A stretch of 64,000 nt of DNA from Mariniphaga sp040772505 (lineage in GTDB: Bacteria; Bacteroidota; Bacteroidia; Bacteroidales; Prolixibacteraceae): contig JAXGYA010000001.1 of NCBI GenBank assembly GCA_040772505.1, positions 372,001-436,000 of the forward strand. The letters are read 5' to 3'. Both the position numbers and the translations under genes were made by a program. Shown piece by piece: positions 43,008 through 52,394 of this stretch. Position 1 is the first letter of the stretch. Each line of letters opens with the position of its first letter. Under the pieces are notes generated by a model. That model searched no databases. It had not been told where the DNA came from and saw only the letters and a program-made list of their open reading frames with translations.

Positions 43008-43898
43008 ATGGAGGCTCCTAATCTAAATTCAAAAATAAGCCAGCATCAAATTACCGGATTGGCGACTGATGGATTCACTTCATCTTTGTTGTTTTGTTTA
43101 ATGCTCATTTACCTTTTTTTTATTTCACAGGTAAGTTTTGCTGCGCATCATCCAAAAAGCAGTGGAAGAACAGAGTGGTCGGTTTCCGGTGGCGTTGGTG
43201 TTTCCTTTTTAGATTTTGAAATTACCGAAAATTTTGAAATACTGAAAAATGAATTTCGTCATAAACCGGCTATGCTGCTTGAGCTGGGCGCTTCCGCCCT
43301 GATGGGTAAGCGCTGGGAACCGGGCATCAGGTTTAGCTTCATGAGTTTGTATGGAGAGTCCGCAAGCCCCGATTTTTCGGCTGTCGGAAATCATGTTTCC
43401 ATGAATGAACTGTATGAGCTTCCGGTTGAATATTCCACAAAAGGGGGAGAGCTTTCAGGATTGTTAAGATTTTACCTGCGAAAATCCTCCGGGAAAAGAT
43501 CAGAAAAACCCATGATTAATCCTTTTGTTGAAGCAGGAGGCGGATTAACCTTTTTTAGTAATGAATTGCGCTATAAAAGTATTCCTTTTGAAGAAGAGTC
43601 TCCGGTGATTTTTGAGAAGGGAAAAGGGAATCAATCCGTATTTTCCGTCAGTCATCTCGCTGTTGGAGCAGGAGTTAAGATTGGCAAGCCCGGTGAAAGG
43701 AATTTCTATGTTTTGTATAGCGGAAAAGCAGTGAACTACGACTTTATGGATGCCGTGCACAACTACACCAATGGTGAGCGGAATCACGCATGGGGGATTA
43801 TTTCAAAATTTTCTGCAGGAATAGTTATTCCTTTGTTTAATGGAAGGAAGGAAGATTCCGGGCACCTGCCCTGGTCGCCTGTGCGAAGCAAATTTTAG
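43008..43898 (+). CDS. Putative outer-membrane beta-barrel protein
   Basis: A 296-residue protein. A hydrophobic segment at residues 25-46 (LLFCLMLIYLFFISQVSFA) acts as a long or uncleaved signal. The rest is made of amphipathic strands and glycine-rich turns (SVSGGVGVSFLDFEI, GIRFSFMSLYGE, VEAGGGLTFFSNE, FSAGIVIPLF). I do not recognise a family. The layout suggests an outer-membrane barrel. The stop overlaps the stop of the convergent aspS by four bases. Confidence 0.55.
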   Translation: MEAPNLNSKISQHQITGLATDGFTSSLLFCLMLIYLFFISQVSFAAHHPKSSGRTEWSVSGGVGVSFLDFEITENFEILKNEFRHKPAMLLELGASALMGKRWEPGIRFSFMSLYGESASPDFSAVGNHVSMNELYELPVEYSTKGGELSGLLRFYLRKSSGKRSEKPMINPFVEAGGGLTFFSNELRYKSIPFEEESPVIFEKGKGNQSVFSVSHLAVGAGVKIGKPGERNFYVLYSGKAVNYDFMDAVHNYTNGERNHAWGIISKFSAGIVIPLFNGRKEDSGHLPWSPVRSKF

Positions 43899-45652
43899 TT
43901 TTCTTCGGGCTTTTTGAGCTGAAGATACAACTCTTCGAGCTGCTCTTCCGAGATTGGGGCAGGCGAATCGTTCATTACGTCGCGTCCGGCATTGTTTTTC
44001 GGAAATGCAATAACATCGCGGATTGAATCCAGACCGGCAAACAGGGAGACCAGCCTGTCGAATCCAAAGGCAATTCCTGCATGCGGCGGAGCGCCATATT
44101 TAAAGGCATTCATCAGAAATCCGAACTGGTTTTTTGCCTGCTCGGGGGTGAACCCAAGTATATCGAACATTTTTGCCTGCAGTGCGGAGTCGTAAATTCG
44201 CACGGAACCACCACCAATTTCCACACCGTTGATTACGAGGTCGTAGGCATTGGCACGCACCTCTCCGGGACGGGAATCCAGCAGTGGAATATCTTCAGTT
44301 TTTGGGGAGGTGAAGGGATGGTGCATCGCAAAAAAACGCCCGGTTTCCTCATCCCATTCCAGCAGTGGAAAATCAACTACCCAAAGGGGTTTGAATGTAT
44401 CTTTGTTTCGCAGCCCGAGGCGGTTGCCCAACTCAAGGCGCAATTCGCCCAATGCATTGATGGTGTGGTCTTTTTCTCCCGAAAGGATAAGGATTAAATC
44501 TCCGGGAGTTGCGCCGGTTTTATCTGCCCAGATTTTCAAATCACTGGCAGAATAAAATTTATCTACGGAGGATCTGGAGCTTTCATCTTTGTTGTATTTC
44601 ACATAAACCATTCCTTTTGCACCTATTTGCGGACGTTTCACCCAGTCGGTGAGCTCATCAATTTGTTTGCGGGAATATTCTGCACACCCTTTGGCGCAAA
44701 TTGCCCCGATGTACTCCGCCGAGTCAAAAATCCCGAAACCTTTTCCCTTTGCGGCTTCTGTAATGTCATGGAGCAGCATCCCAAAACGAATATCCGGCTT
44801 GTCGGAACCGTAATTTTTAATTGCATCTGTGTATGACATTCGCGGGAAGTCGTTTAGCTCTGTGTTCAGCACCTTTTTAAATACATATTTTGTCAGATTC
44901 TCAAAAGTCTCCAGCACATCATTCTGTTCCACAAACGACATTTCACAGTCGATCTGGGTAAATTCCGGCTGGCGGTCGGCACGCAGGTCTTCGTCCCTGA
45001 AACATTTTACAATCTGGAAATATTTATCAAATCCGGCAACCATCAGCAGCTGTTTGAAAATCTGGGGCGATTGCGGGAGGGCATAAAATTCGCCACGGTT
45101 CATGCGCGAGGGAACCACAAAGTCGCGTGCGCCTTCAGGAGTGGATTTGATGAGAACAGGCGTTTCGGTTTCAACAAAGCCCTGTTCAGTTAGAAAGTTA
45201 CGCACAGCATGTGCCATCTGTGCGCGAAGTATCAGGTTTTTGCGTACCGTGTTTCTTCTCAGATCAAGATAGCGGTATTTCATGCGCAGATCATCGCCTC
45301 CGTCGGTGTCATCCTGAATGGTAAATGGCGGAACTTCGGACGGACTAAGGATATTCAGGGCAGTGAGCCGGATTTCAATATCCCCTGTAGGGATGTTTTT
45401 ATTTTTGTTTGAACGCTCCAAAACTTCCCCCGTTGCCTGAATGACATACTCGCGTCCAAGCTGCTCCAGCGACTGAACCACCCCGGCAGGTGTGTTCTCA
45501 TCAATGACTAATTGGGTAATCCCGTAGCGGTCACGCAAATCGATAAACGACATGGAACCAAAATCACGGATTCGCTGAACCCAGCCGGCTAATGTTACCT
45601 TTTTACCGATATGATCGCTTCTTAATTCACCGCAAGTATGTGTTCTGTACAT
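43895..45652 (-). CDS. aspS: Aspartate--tRNA ligase
   Basis: A 585-residue class IIb synthetase of bacterial type. An OB-fold anticodon-binding domain (LAGWVQRIRDFGSMSFIDLR near residue 21) is followed by class II motif 2 (FRDEDLRADRQPEFTQID near 215), the bacterial GAD insertion domain (about 275-415) and motif 3 (GIAFGFDRLVSLFAG near 530). The length is as expected. It charges tRNA-Asp in the cytosol. A TACTTTCG element near 45677 on the minus strand resembles a -7 box. Confidence 0.97.
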   Translation of the reverse strand: MYRTHTCGELRSDHIGKKVTLAGWVQRIRDFGSMSFIDLRDRYGITQLVIDENTPAGVVQSLEQLGREYVIQATGEVLERSNKNKNIPTGDIEIRLTALNILSPSEVPPFTIQDDTDGGDDLRMKYRYLDLRRNTVRKNLILRAQMAHAVRNFLTEQGFVETETPVLIKSTPEGARDFVVPSRMNRGEFYALPQSPQIFKQLLMVAGFDKYFQIVKCFRDEDLRADRQPEFTQIDCEMSFVEQNDVLETFENLTKYVFKKVLNTELNDFPRMSYTDAIKNYGSDKPDIRFGMLLHDITEAAKGKGFGIFDSAEYIGAICAKGCAEYSRKQIDELTDWVKRPQIGAKGMVYVKYNKDESSRSSVDKFYSASDLKIWADKTGATPGDLILILSGEKDHTINALGELRLELGNRLGLRNKDTFKPLWVVDFPLLEWDEETGRFFAMHHPFTSPKTEDIPLLDSRPGEVRANAYDLVINGVEIGGGSVRIYDSALQAKMFDILGFTPEQAKNQFGFLMNAFKYGAPPHAGIAFGFDRLVSLFAGLDSIRDVIAFPKNNAGRDVMNDSPAPISEEQLEELYLQLKKPEEN

Positions 45653-45722
45653 GGCTCTTTTTTATGATGTGGTTGCGAAAGTAAGAAGAATTTAGCAATT
45701 TCACGGGCTCAAATTGAGAATT

Positions 45723-46166
45723 ATGATTGAACCGTTTGGCGACGAATATTTTATGAAAAGGGCTTTCGCTGAAGCGATACAGGCTTTTGATGAGGGGGAG
45801 ATTCCGGTTGGTGCAGTGGTTGTTGCGGGCAATAAAATTATTGCCCGTGCACATAATTTAACAGAGACACTGAACGATGTAACCGCCCATGCGGAGATGC
45901 AGGCGATTACGGCGGCAGCCAACCATTTGGGCGGAAAATATCTGGACGATTGCACTCTGTATGTCACCCTTGAACCCTGTGCCATGTGTGCAGGCGCTTT
46001 GGGATGGGCACAAACAGGGAGAATAGTATTCGGCGCATCCGACTCCAAACGGGGCTATCAAAGATTTGCCCCCAACGCTTTGCATCCCAAAACTGAAGTT
46101 TTGGGAGGCGTTCTGGAAACCGAATGCGCCGAATTGCTGCAGGAGTTTTTTAAAAACAAAAGGTGA
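45723..46166 (+). CDS. tadA: tRNA-specific adenosine deaminase
   Basis: The product is 147 residues from the ATG at 45723; an earlier TTG at 45714 is less likely. The zinc site is histidine 56 with glutamate 58 (HAEMQ), and cysteines 86 and 89 (PCAMC), the CDA-fold signature of TadA. The later GASDSKRGY and NALHPKTEVLGGV agree with TadA rather than guanine deaminase. It converts A34 to inosine in tRNA-Arg(ACG). It is divergent from aspS and ends 14 bp from the convergent GH20 stop. Confidence 0.9.
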   Translation: MIEPFGDEYFMKRAFAEAIQAFDEGEIPVGAVVVAGNKIIARAHNLTETLNDVTAHAEMQAITAAANHLGGKYLDDCTLYVTLEPCAMCAGALGWAQTGRIVFGASDSKRGYQRFAPNALHPKTEVLGGVLETECAELLQEFFKNKR

Positions 46167-46180
46167 CTCCCTGCAAAATA

Positions 46181-48754
46181 TCAGTTGACATCCATGCTCA
46201 AACTTCCCTTTCCGGCGGCGTCAAATGCTTTCACTTTCACTTTGCCGCTCACTGCAACAGGAGTTTCATACAGGGTTGAACTCCGCATGGGCTCTGAGCC
46301 GTCAACAGTATAGCGGACAGACAATCCGGGAAAAGTTGAATTTGCATAGAGTTTTCCGTCTTCAATTTTAGCTCCCGGCGCCGGCACGCGGTAATTGAAA
46401 CCGCCAAACAGTCGCGACATGCGCGGAAGCTCTTTTTGAGCCAATGTGTTGGCAAAGATGTTCCATCCTTTGTCCATCTCCTCTTCACGGAGTTTACGGT
46501 TTTCCATGGTTTCCCAGTTTCGATCCTCTCCCCATGCCGTTTCGGCAAAACTGATCAGCTTTGGTAACAGGTAGTATTCCAGCATTTTAGGCCCTTTGAT
46601 GGTTTCACTCCAGATTTGTGCCTGAACTCCCGCAATGTTCTGCTTCCCGGCAGGAGTCAGCCGCTCCAGTCCGGCATATTCCGTGTCAATATCGATTTTT
46701 CGTCCCATCGGAGTTTCCAGCGTTGTGTAAAAAACATTATACGGGGCTACCTGCCATGCATCGCGGGTGTTTGCGAATCCAGACCAGTAATGTCCCGGTT
46801 CACGCGGGTCTTTGTTGTTGGCAAAATCAAAATAGAAGTTAGAAACATTGCATAAAATAACCGGATAGCCGGCATTTGCCAGGCGGTAGGCTAAATCGGT
46901 GTTTTCCTCCTGATTGTTCCATACCATCGGATAAACCTCCTGTCCGACAAATTCGGGATTGGGTAAATAGTTCCCATCGCTGTCTTTTAGCTGTGCAACT
47001 TCCTCCCAGCCGGTTATTTTCAGATTTTTTGAACGCAGCATTTCAACTGCCCTGCGGAAGAAATAGGACTGTAAATTTTTCGGGTCTTTAATGTCAGGTA
47101 ATGTTTTGAGCAGCTCTTCACACATTGGCGATTGAGTCCATACACCTTCCGGCACCTCGTCTCCGCCGGTGTTGAAAAACTCTATTTCAACCCCTGCCTC
47201 TTCAAACATTTTTAAGATGTCGTCAATCACGGTTTCATAAAACTTATAAACCGATTCCCGCGCCACGTTCACCACATTGTCGGAGTAGCACTGAGCTGAT
47301 AAATATTCAGAGGTATCATCGGGGTCGATAAGCCTGAATTCGTTGGCTTTCTCTTCATCACCCAGAGCCATATATTTTTCGTAGCGAGCTTCCATTGATT
47401 TAATTGCAGCACGTGAATGTCCCGGAAAATTGACTGCCGGAATGATTTTCACATGGCGCGACTGCGCATATTTTAAGATTTCAATAAAATCCTGACGACT
47501 ATAATAGCCCCTACCGTAGGTTCCTTCAGCATAGGGGAACGCTCCGGAACCGTATGACGGGTGCAGCTTGTTTGCCTCTTTGGTTGTGTGTCCACGCTGC
47601 GCCCCAACCTCCGTCAGCTCCGGCAGTCCGTCAATTTCAATGCGCCAGCCTTCATCTTCCGACAGATAGATAACCAGATAATTTCCTTTGTAAAATGAAA
47701 AAATATCGATGATCTTTTTTACGGTCTCCTTTGTCTGAAAATTTCTGTCAACATCGAGATGAAGTCCGCGGTAGGCAAAGCGCGGAGCATCTTCAATCAC
47801 TACTTCATCAAACTCAACCCCGTTGGCTGCACCACCAGTAGAAATCATGGCGAGGAGTGTCTGAATCCCGTAAAATACGCCTGCCGGGTCGCTACCGGCA
47901 ATATGCACAGATTTGTTGCTTTTGATTTCCAGCCGGTAAGCCTCTTTTGTCTTTCCCTTGACGGAAACCGGTTTGATTTCCAGAAAAATTGTGTAGGGAA
48001 CAGCTTCGGTTCCCTTTTCGGCAGCAGGCTGAGTGCCTGTAAGTTTCCCGATAAAACCCGATAAAATCTGAACTTCGTTTTCCAGATTGCCATTGTAAAG
48101 GATACGAACCATATCGTCGAAAACCACTTTCTTGCCGGATGCCCTGTAACTTGCCGGAGTGGGAATTACAGGTAGCAGTTCATCTTTTGCCAAAAGGGAA
48201 AGATTCCGGTTGTTTTCATAAATCCATTCAGCTGTGGGAATGGGCGTATGGTCGTTTTTGTGGCGATTCATCTGTTCGGGACGGGTAAAAGGCAAAATGG
48301 TGTAGTCTGTAACCGGAATAGTATCGGTTTCGTTTCCCATTTTATCGTAAAGTATCAGATAGGGACCAAGCGGCGCATCAGTTTCCTTGATAATCCATTC
48401 AGAATGTTCGGTGGTTATTTCGATGGACTGACCGGGTTTCAGGCTGAAGTTTCCGGTTGGTTTCATCACATACCAGTCGCCGCTGATGAATTGAATCTCA
48501 ACATCCTTGTCGGCAGAAAGTGGGTCGCGGGACATTTGATTGAAATAGAGCGCCCAGTTTTTATTGCTGAAAGTAAACTGACTGTTGTTTTCAATGAAAA
48601 ACTTTGCCATCGCCTGTGGCTGCTCAGTATATTCGTTGCTGACCACTTCCCAGCTGAGTTTAATTTCGCCGGGCGCCGGAGTTTTTTCTTTACACCCTGA
48701 AAAAAATATTAAAACAATTAATGAAACAATTACACTTTTTCTCATGTTTTGCAT
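46181..48754 (-). CDS. Beta-N-acetylhexosaminidase (GH20) lipoprotein
   Basis: An 857-residue protein. A lipoprotein signal ends in FFSGC (cysteine 21). An N-terminal domain of about 180 residues is followed by the GH20 zincin-like domain 2 and the TIM barrel. The catalytic pair is aspartate 532 and glutamate 533 in NTGGDEVPEG; the family normally has histidine where asparagine is seen (HxGGDE). RGLHLDVDRNF, IIPAVNFPGHS and QAQIWSE are further GH20 landmarks. A C-terminal chitobiase-like domain ends the protein. It should release terminal GlcNAc or GalNAc at the cell surface or periplasm. It is divergent from NagX with 72 bp between starts. Confidence 0.92.
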   Translation of the reverse strand: MQNMRKSVIVSLIVLIFFSGCKEKTPAPGEIKLSWEVVSNEYTEQPQAMAKFFIENNSQFTFSNKNWALYFNQMSRDPLSADKDVEIQFISGDWYVMKPTGNFSLKPGQSIEITTEHSEWIIKETDAPLGPYLILYDKMGNETDTIPVTDYTILPFTRPEQMNRHKNDHTPIPTAEWIYENNRNLSLLAKDELLPVIPTPASYRASGKKVVFDDMVRILYNGNLENEVQILSGFIGKLTGTQPAAEKGTEAVPYTIFLEIKPVSVKGKTKEAYRLEIKSNKSVHIAGSDPAGVFYGIQTLLAMISTGGAANGVEFDEVVIEDAPRFAYRGLHLDVDRNFQTKETVKKIIDIFSFYKGNYLVIYLSEDEGWRIEIDGLPELTEVGAQRGHTTKEANKLHPSYGSGAFPYAEGTYGRGYYSRQDFIEILKYAQSRHVKIIPAVNFPGHSRAAIKSMEARYEKYMALGDEEKANEFRLIDPDDTSEYLSAQCYSDNVVNVARESVYKFYETVIDDILKMFEEAGVEIEFFNTGGDEVPEGVWTQSPMCEELLKTLPDIKDPKNLQSYFFRRAVEMLRSKNLKITGWEEVAQLKDSDGNYLPNPEFVGQEVYPMVWNNQEENTDLAYRLANAGYPVILCNVSNFYFDFANNKDPREPGHYWSGFANTRDAWQVAPYNVFYTTLETPMGRKIDIDTEYAGLERLTPAGKQNIAGVQAQIWSETIKGPKMLEYYLLPKLISFAETAWGEDRNWETMENRKLREEEMDKGWNIFANTLAQKELPRMSRLFGGFNYRVPAPGAKIEDGKLYANSTFPGLSVRYTVDGSEPMRSSTLYETPVAVSGKVKVKAFDAAGKGSLSMDVN

Positions 48755-48814
48755 TTTTATTTTATGTTTGACATATTTTCCAAAAAAACCGATTTAGGCA
48801 CAGTAAATTTTATT

Positions 48815-48822
48815 CAAAGATA
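48815..48822 (-). promoter_or_regulatory. Promoter -7 box for the GH20 gene
   Basis: Minus-strand TATCTTTG fits TAnnTTTG and sits about 60 bp before the ATG at 48754, adjacent to the start of the divergent gene. Confidence 0.45.
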
Positions 48823-48826
48823 AAAA

Positions 48827-49921
48827 ATGACAACGAATAAACGGCTGATTTCTCTGGATGCATTCAGAGGTTTTACAATTGCAGCGATGATAATGGTGAA
48901 TAATCCCGGTTCGTGGGATCATGTTTATCTGCCTTTGCTGCATGAAGACTGGCATGGGATTACGCCAACTGACCTGATATTTCCCTTTTTTATTTTCATC
49001 GTGGGTGTTTCCATAGCGCTTGCCTATACCAAGCAATTATCAGCCGGTATTCCCAAAAAGTTGATGTATAGGAAAATCATATTAAGATCGTTGAAGATTT
49101 TTGTTGTTGGAATATTGTTGTGGTTATTCCCGAAATTTGATTTTGAGCATATCAGATATGCAGGTGTTTTGCAGCGTATTGCCATTGTCTTTTTAGTGTC
49201 GGCGTTGCTGTTTCTCAATTCAAAATGGAAAACGCAGGCGATTGTGGCGGGAATAATATTGGTTGGCTACTGGATGGCAATGGTTTTAATACCAACTCCC
49301 GGCTACGGGAAAGCCATGCTGGAACCGGGAATTAATCTGGCTGCATGGATAGACAGCAAGTTTTTGCCCGGTGTGAAGTGGCAGGGAAACTGGGACCCAG
49401 AAGGAATTCTCAGCACACTGCCTTCCATAGCTACCGGAATTTCGGGAATGCTTGCAGGACATCTATTTTTGAGTAAAATGACGCAGGAAAGGAAAGTAAT
49501 TTACATGTTTTCATTTGGTTTTTTTGCTTTCGCAACCGGCTACATGTGGAATTATGTTTTTCCAATCAATAAAAATATCTGGACGAGTTCGTATGTAATG
49601 GTTACCTCGGGATTAGCTGCCATGGTGCTGGCTATAAGTATTTTCTTTGTGGATATTATGGAGCGCACCCGCCTGACCAGACCCGGAATTATTTTCGGCT
49701 CCAATGCCATTGCCGTCTATGTGCTGTCCGATGTGTGGGAGCAGTTTTTCTATTCGATAAAATATGGAGGAAACACGCTCAGCGGATACTTTATGAATAT
49801 GTTTGAAACAGCCGGATGGAGTTTGGAGTTTGGCAGCTTTCTCTATTCCGTTTTGTTTATTTGCTTCAATTTTATTCCGGCATGGATTCTTTATAAAAGG
49901 AAGATTTTCATAAAACTTTAA
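48827..49921 (+). CDS. NagX / DUF5009 membrane acetyltransferase-like protein
   Basis: A 364-residue inner-membrane protein with about ten hydrophobic helices. RLISLDAFRGFTIAAMIMVN (residues 6-25), WHGITPTDLIFPFFIFIVG near residue 44 and the conserved PEGILSTLPSIATGISG near 190 define the DUF5009/NagX group, related to heparan-alpha-glucosaminide N-acetyltransferase. Such proteins are encoded with GlcNAc genes and may acetylate or move amino sugars across the membrane. Divergent placement beside the GH20 gene supports that role. Its last 14 bases overlap the 3' end of the convergent aroA. Confidence 0.85.
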   Translation: MTTNKRLISLDAFRGFTIAAMIMVNNPGSWDHVYLPLLHEDWHGITPTDLIFPFFIFIVGVSIALAYTKQLSAGIPKKLMYRKIILRSLKIFVVGILLWLFPKFDFEHIRYAGVLQRIAIVFLVSALLFLNSKWKTQAIVAGIILVGYWMAMVLIPTPGYGKAMLEPGINLAAWIDSKFLPGVKWQGNWDPEGILSTLPSIATGISGMLAGHLFLSKMTQERKVIYMFSFGFFAFATGYMWNYVFPINKNIWTSSYVMVTSGLAAMVLAISIFFVDIMERTRLTRPGIIFGSNAIAVYVLSDVWEQFFYSIKYGGNTLSGYFMNMFETAGWSLEFGSFLYSVLFICFNFIPAWILYKRKIFIKL

Positions 49922-51143
49922 TCTCAAATCCTGTTTTTTTCAAATCTTCCCAAAATGACGGGTAGGATTTGGTAACAACCAATGGGTCATTTATTTCGAG
50001 GGTGATTCCTGCAAGCGCCATTGGTGCAAAAGCCAGTGCCATCCGGTGGTCGTGATAGGTGTCAATAACCGGTTTCTTTTGAATTTCGGTCTCTTTGACG
50101 GTGCCATCCCAGAGCAGTTCGCCGGGTGCCGGTTCGGTTAAAATGGCGCCAAACTTCAGAAGTTCATTTTGCAAGGCGGCAATGCGGTCTGTCTCTTTTA
50201 TTTTCAGGGTTTTTAATCCCGTAAAATGGAACGGGATTTTTTTTGCCACACAAAGGCATGCAAAAGTTTGGGCAATATCGGGGTTTTCAATGAAATTTAG
50301 TGTTAATTTTTCAGGTTGAATATTTGCCGATTTGGAAATCAGTATGCCGCCGGGTTTCTGCTCCGACTGGATGCCAAACTGCTCAAACCATTTTGCAATA
50401 ATTTCATCTCCCTGAAAGCTGCTGAGTTGAAGTTTCTCTAAAAAGAGCTCACCACTTTGAGCCAATGCCAGAGCCTGATACCAGTAGGAAGCACCCGACC
50501 AGTCGCTCTCAACAGTAAATTCGCGGGGAAAATAATTCTGTTCAGGGATGGTGATTGAGTTTTCAATCCATTGGTATTGAATGCCAAAGCTTTCCATCAC
50601 TTTAAGTGTCAGCTCAATATAGGGCAGGGAGGTGATTTTCCCGGTTAATTTCAGCGTCAGCCCGTTTTCAATGGTGGGCGCAATCATCAGCAAGGCTGAG
50701 ATATACTGACTTGAGATACTTCCGTCCAGTTCCAGCGTTTTTCCTTTCAGGTGCGACCCGTAAATTTTCAGTGGCGGGTATCCGGTTTTTTCCATATACT
50801 CAATGCGTGCTCCAAGCTGGTTGAGCGCATCCACTAAAATGCCAATCGGGCGCTGCTTCATCCGTTGGGAGCCGGTGAGTTCCCATTCTCCGACAATTTT
50901 GGACAAAAAAGCAGTTAAAAAACGCATGGCAGTGCCGGCATGACCAATATCGAATGTGTTGTGGTTTGAGTTCAGCGCATCGGTTATCGCTATGGTGTCA
51001 TCCGAGTCGGAGAGGTTTATTGCGGGAAAAGGATTGTGGCACAAAGCATTGATAATCAGCACCCGGTTGCTGATACTCTTGGATGAGGGTAGCACTATTT
51101 TCCCTTCAATTATCCGGCGCTCTGCCTTAACCTGGTATTTCAT
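49908..51143 (-). CDS. aroA: 3-phosphoshikimate 1-carboxyvinyltransferase (EPSP synthase)
   Basis: A 411-residue enzyme. LPSSKSISNRVLI (lysine 22, serine 23, arginine 27) binds shikimate-3-phosphate. GHAGTAMRFLTAF near residue 90 is the PEP and substrate loop. IKETDRIAAL near 330 and YHDHRMALAFAPMAL near 370 are the C-terminal signatures. It is slightly shorter than the usual 425-450 residues but all motifs are present. The reaction joins PEP to shikimate-3-phosphate in aromatic amino-acid synthesis. It is downstream of aroB on the same strand with an 89-bp gap that holds two palindromes. Confidence 0.95.
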   Translation of the reverse strand: MKYQVKAERRIIEGKIVLPSSKSISNRVLIINALCHNPFPAINLSDSDDTIAITDALNSNHNTFDIGHAGTAMRFLTAFLSKIVGEWELTGSQRMKQRPIGILVDALNQLGARIEYMEKTGYPPLKIYGSHLKGKTLELDGSISSQYISALLMIAPTIENGLTLKLTGKITSLPYIELTLKVMESFGIQYQWIENSITIPEQNYFPREFTVESDWSGASYWYQALALAQSGELFLEKLQLSSFQGDEIIAKWFEQFGIQSEQKPGGILISKSANIQPEKLTLNFIENPDIAQTFACLCVAKKIPFHFTGLKTLKIKETDRIAALQNELLKFGAILTEPAPGELLWDGTVKETEIQKKPVIDTYHDHRMALAFAPMALAGITLEINDPLVVTKSYPSFWEDLKKTGFEIKVL

Positions 51144-51178
51144 CTGTTTTCAATTGTTTGTTTTTTATGGTAACAGAT

Positions 51179-51222
51179 GCCTGCCTGACGGCAGACAGGG
51201 AACTCCCATGATTGCAATCATG
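51179..51222. repeat. Two palindromes between aroB and aroA
   Basis: An imperfect hairpin in CCTGCCTGACGGCAGACAGG (around 51180-51199) belongs to the CTGCC/GGCAG family seen at 21759 and 60514. The perfect 16-bp palindrome CATGATTGCAATCATG spans 51207-51222. In the aroB-aroA transcript they lie in the spacer and could affect aroA expression. Confidence 0.65.
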
Positions 51223-51232
51223 CCCGTTTCAT

Positions 51233-52300
51233 CTAATTCAAATTCCTGTAAAAATTCAGCGCTTCATAAATCAGCTCTTTCTCGCAAATCTGGTTGATTT
51301 TTACCTTGCCGGGCTCTGAAATCAAGGAGAAGAATATTTTATTAGATTCATTCTTTTTGTCGTGCGACATCAGTTCTAACAACCGGTCAAAGTCGCCGGT
51401 GGTTAATGAAAATTTTCCGTAAATACTTTGCAGCCATGCTGTCAGATCCCTGTGTGTGCTTTCACAAAACCCGCACTGTTTCACCGAAAGATACATTTCG
51501 GCAATCATACCCCATGCCACTGCAAAACCGTGATGAACGGGCAGGCTTTGCTCCATGGCTAAGCTTTCAAAAGCGTGTCCGATAGTGTGTCCGAAGTTCA
51601 ACCCTTTCCTGATATTTTTTTCTGTAGGATCGTTTAATACGTAATACTCTTTAATATTTACCGAGTTTTGAATGATTTGCAGCAGATTTTTGTAGTTGAT
51701 ATTGTTCAGGTCAAAGCTTCTCAACTCTTCCAGATGATCAGTGCTCCTGATCAACCCGTGCTTAATCATTTCGGCAAAGCCGGAGAGAAAATTTTTCCGG
51801 TCGATGGTTTTTAAAAATTCGGTGTTGATAATCACTGCAACGGGATTCTCGAAGGCGCCGATTTCGTTTTTTAAGCCGTTGAAATTTATGCCTGTTTTGC
51901 CGCCCACCGATGCGTCCACCTGCGAAAGCAATGTAGTAGGAACATTTATAAAATCGATTCCCCTTTTGAAAGTTGAAGCGGCAAATCCTGCCAGGTCAGT
52001 TAACATTCCGCCGCCAATATTAATTAACAGCGATTTGCGGTCGGCGCCGTTTTGCGATAGAAATTCCCAGATTTTCACCACCGACTCCAGACTTTTATTG
52101 CTCTCTCCTGAAGGGAGTATTATCTTGTTAATGCCCTGATTGTCAATATAGTTGCCAAAAACAGGCAAAAGCAGCTGATCTACATTTTCCTCAGTTGCAA
52201 GAAAAACTTTACCCTTTTGGTAATTGTTTATCCATTCGTCTAATTCGGTTTGCGGAGAATTACTGTAAATTATTTTAGAATATATTTTTGAATTTCTCAT
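51233..52300 (-). CDS. aroB: 3-dehydroquinate synthase
   Basis: A 355-residue NAD- and zinc-dependent lyase. The NAD site is LPSGESNKSLESV near residue 63 and NIGGGMLTDLAGF near 96. The catalytic region is VPTTLLSQVDASVGGKTGIN near 122. Metal ligands are in the glutamate of KHGLI-region helices and in GLNFGHTIGHAFE near 233. It forms 3-dehydroquinate from DAHP, the second shikimate step. It is the first gene of an aroB-aroA pair. Confidence 0.95.
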   Translation of the reverse strand: MRNSKIYSKIIYSNSPQTELDEWINNYQKGKVFLATEENVDQLLLPVFGNYIDNQGINKIILPSGESNKSLESVVKIWEFLSQNGADRKSLLINIGGGMLTDLAGFAASTFKRGIDFINVPTTLLSQVDASVGGKTGINFNGLKNEIGAFENPVAVIINTEFLKTIDRKNFLSGFAEMIKHGLIRSTDHLEELRSFDLNNINYKNLLQIIQNSVNIKEYYVLNDPTEKNIRKGLNFGHTIGHAFESLAMEQSLPVHHGFAVAWGMIAEMYLSVKQCGFCESTHRDLTAWLQSIYGKFSLTTGDFDRLLELMSHDKKNESNKIFFSLISEPGKVKINQICEKELIYEALNFYRNLN

Positions 52301-52394
52301 GGTTACCTGCTAAATTGCGGTAAAGTTACAACATTTTTGGATTAATGTTTTTTTCAAACCGGTTGCTACGAATGAACATGTAAATATTTTAAGA

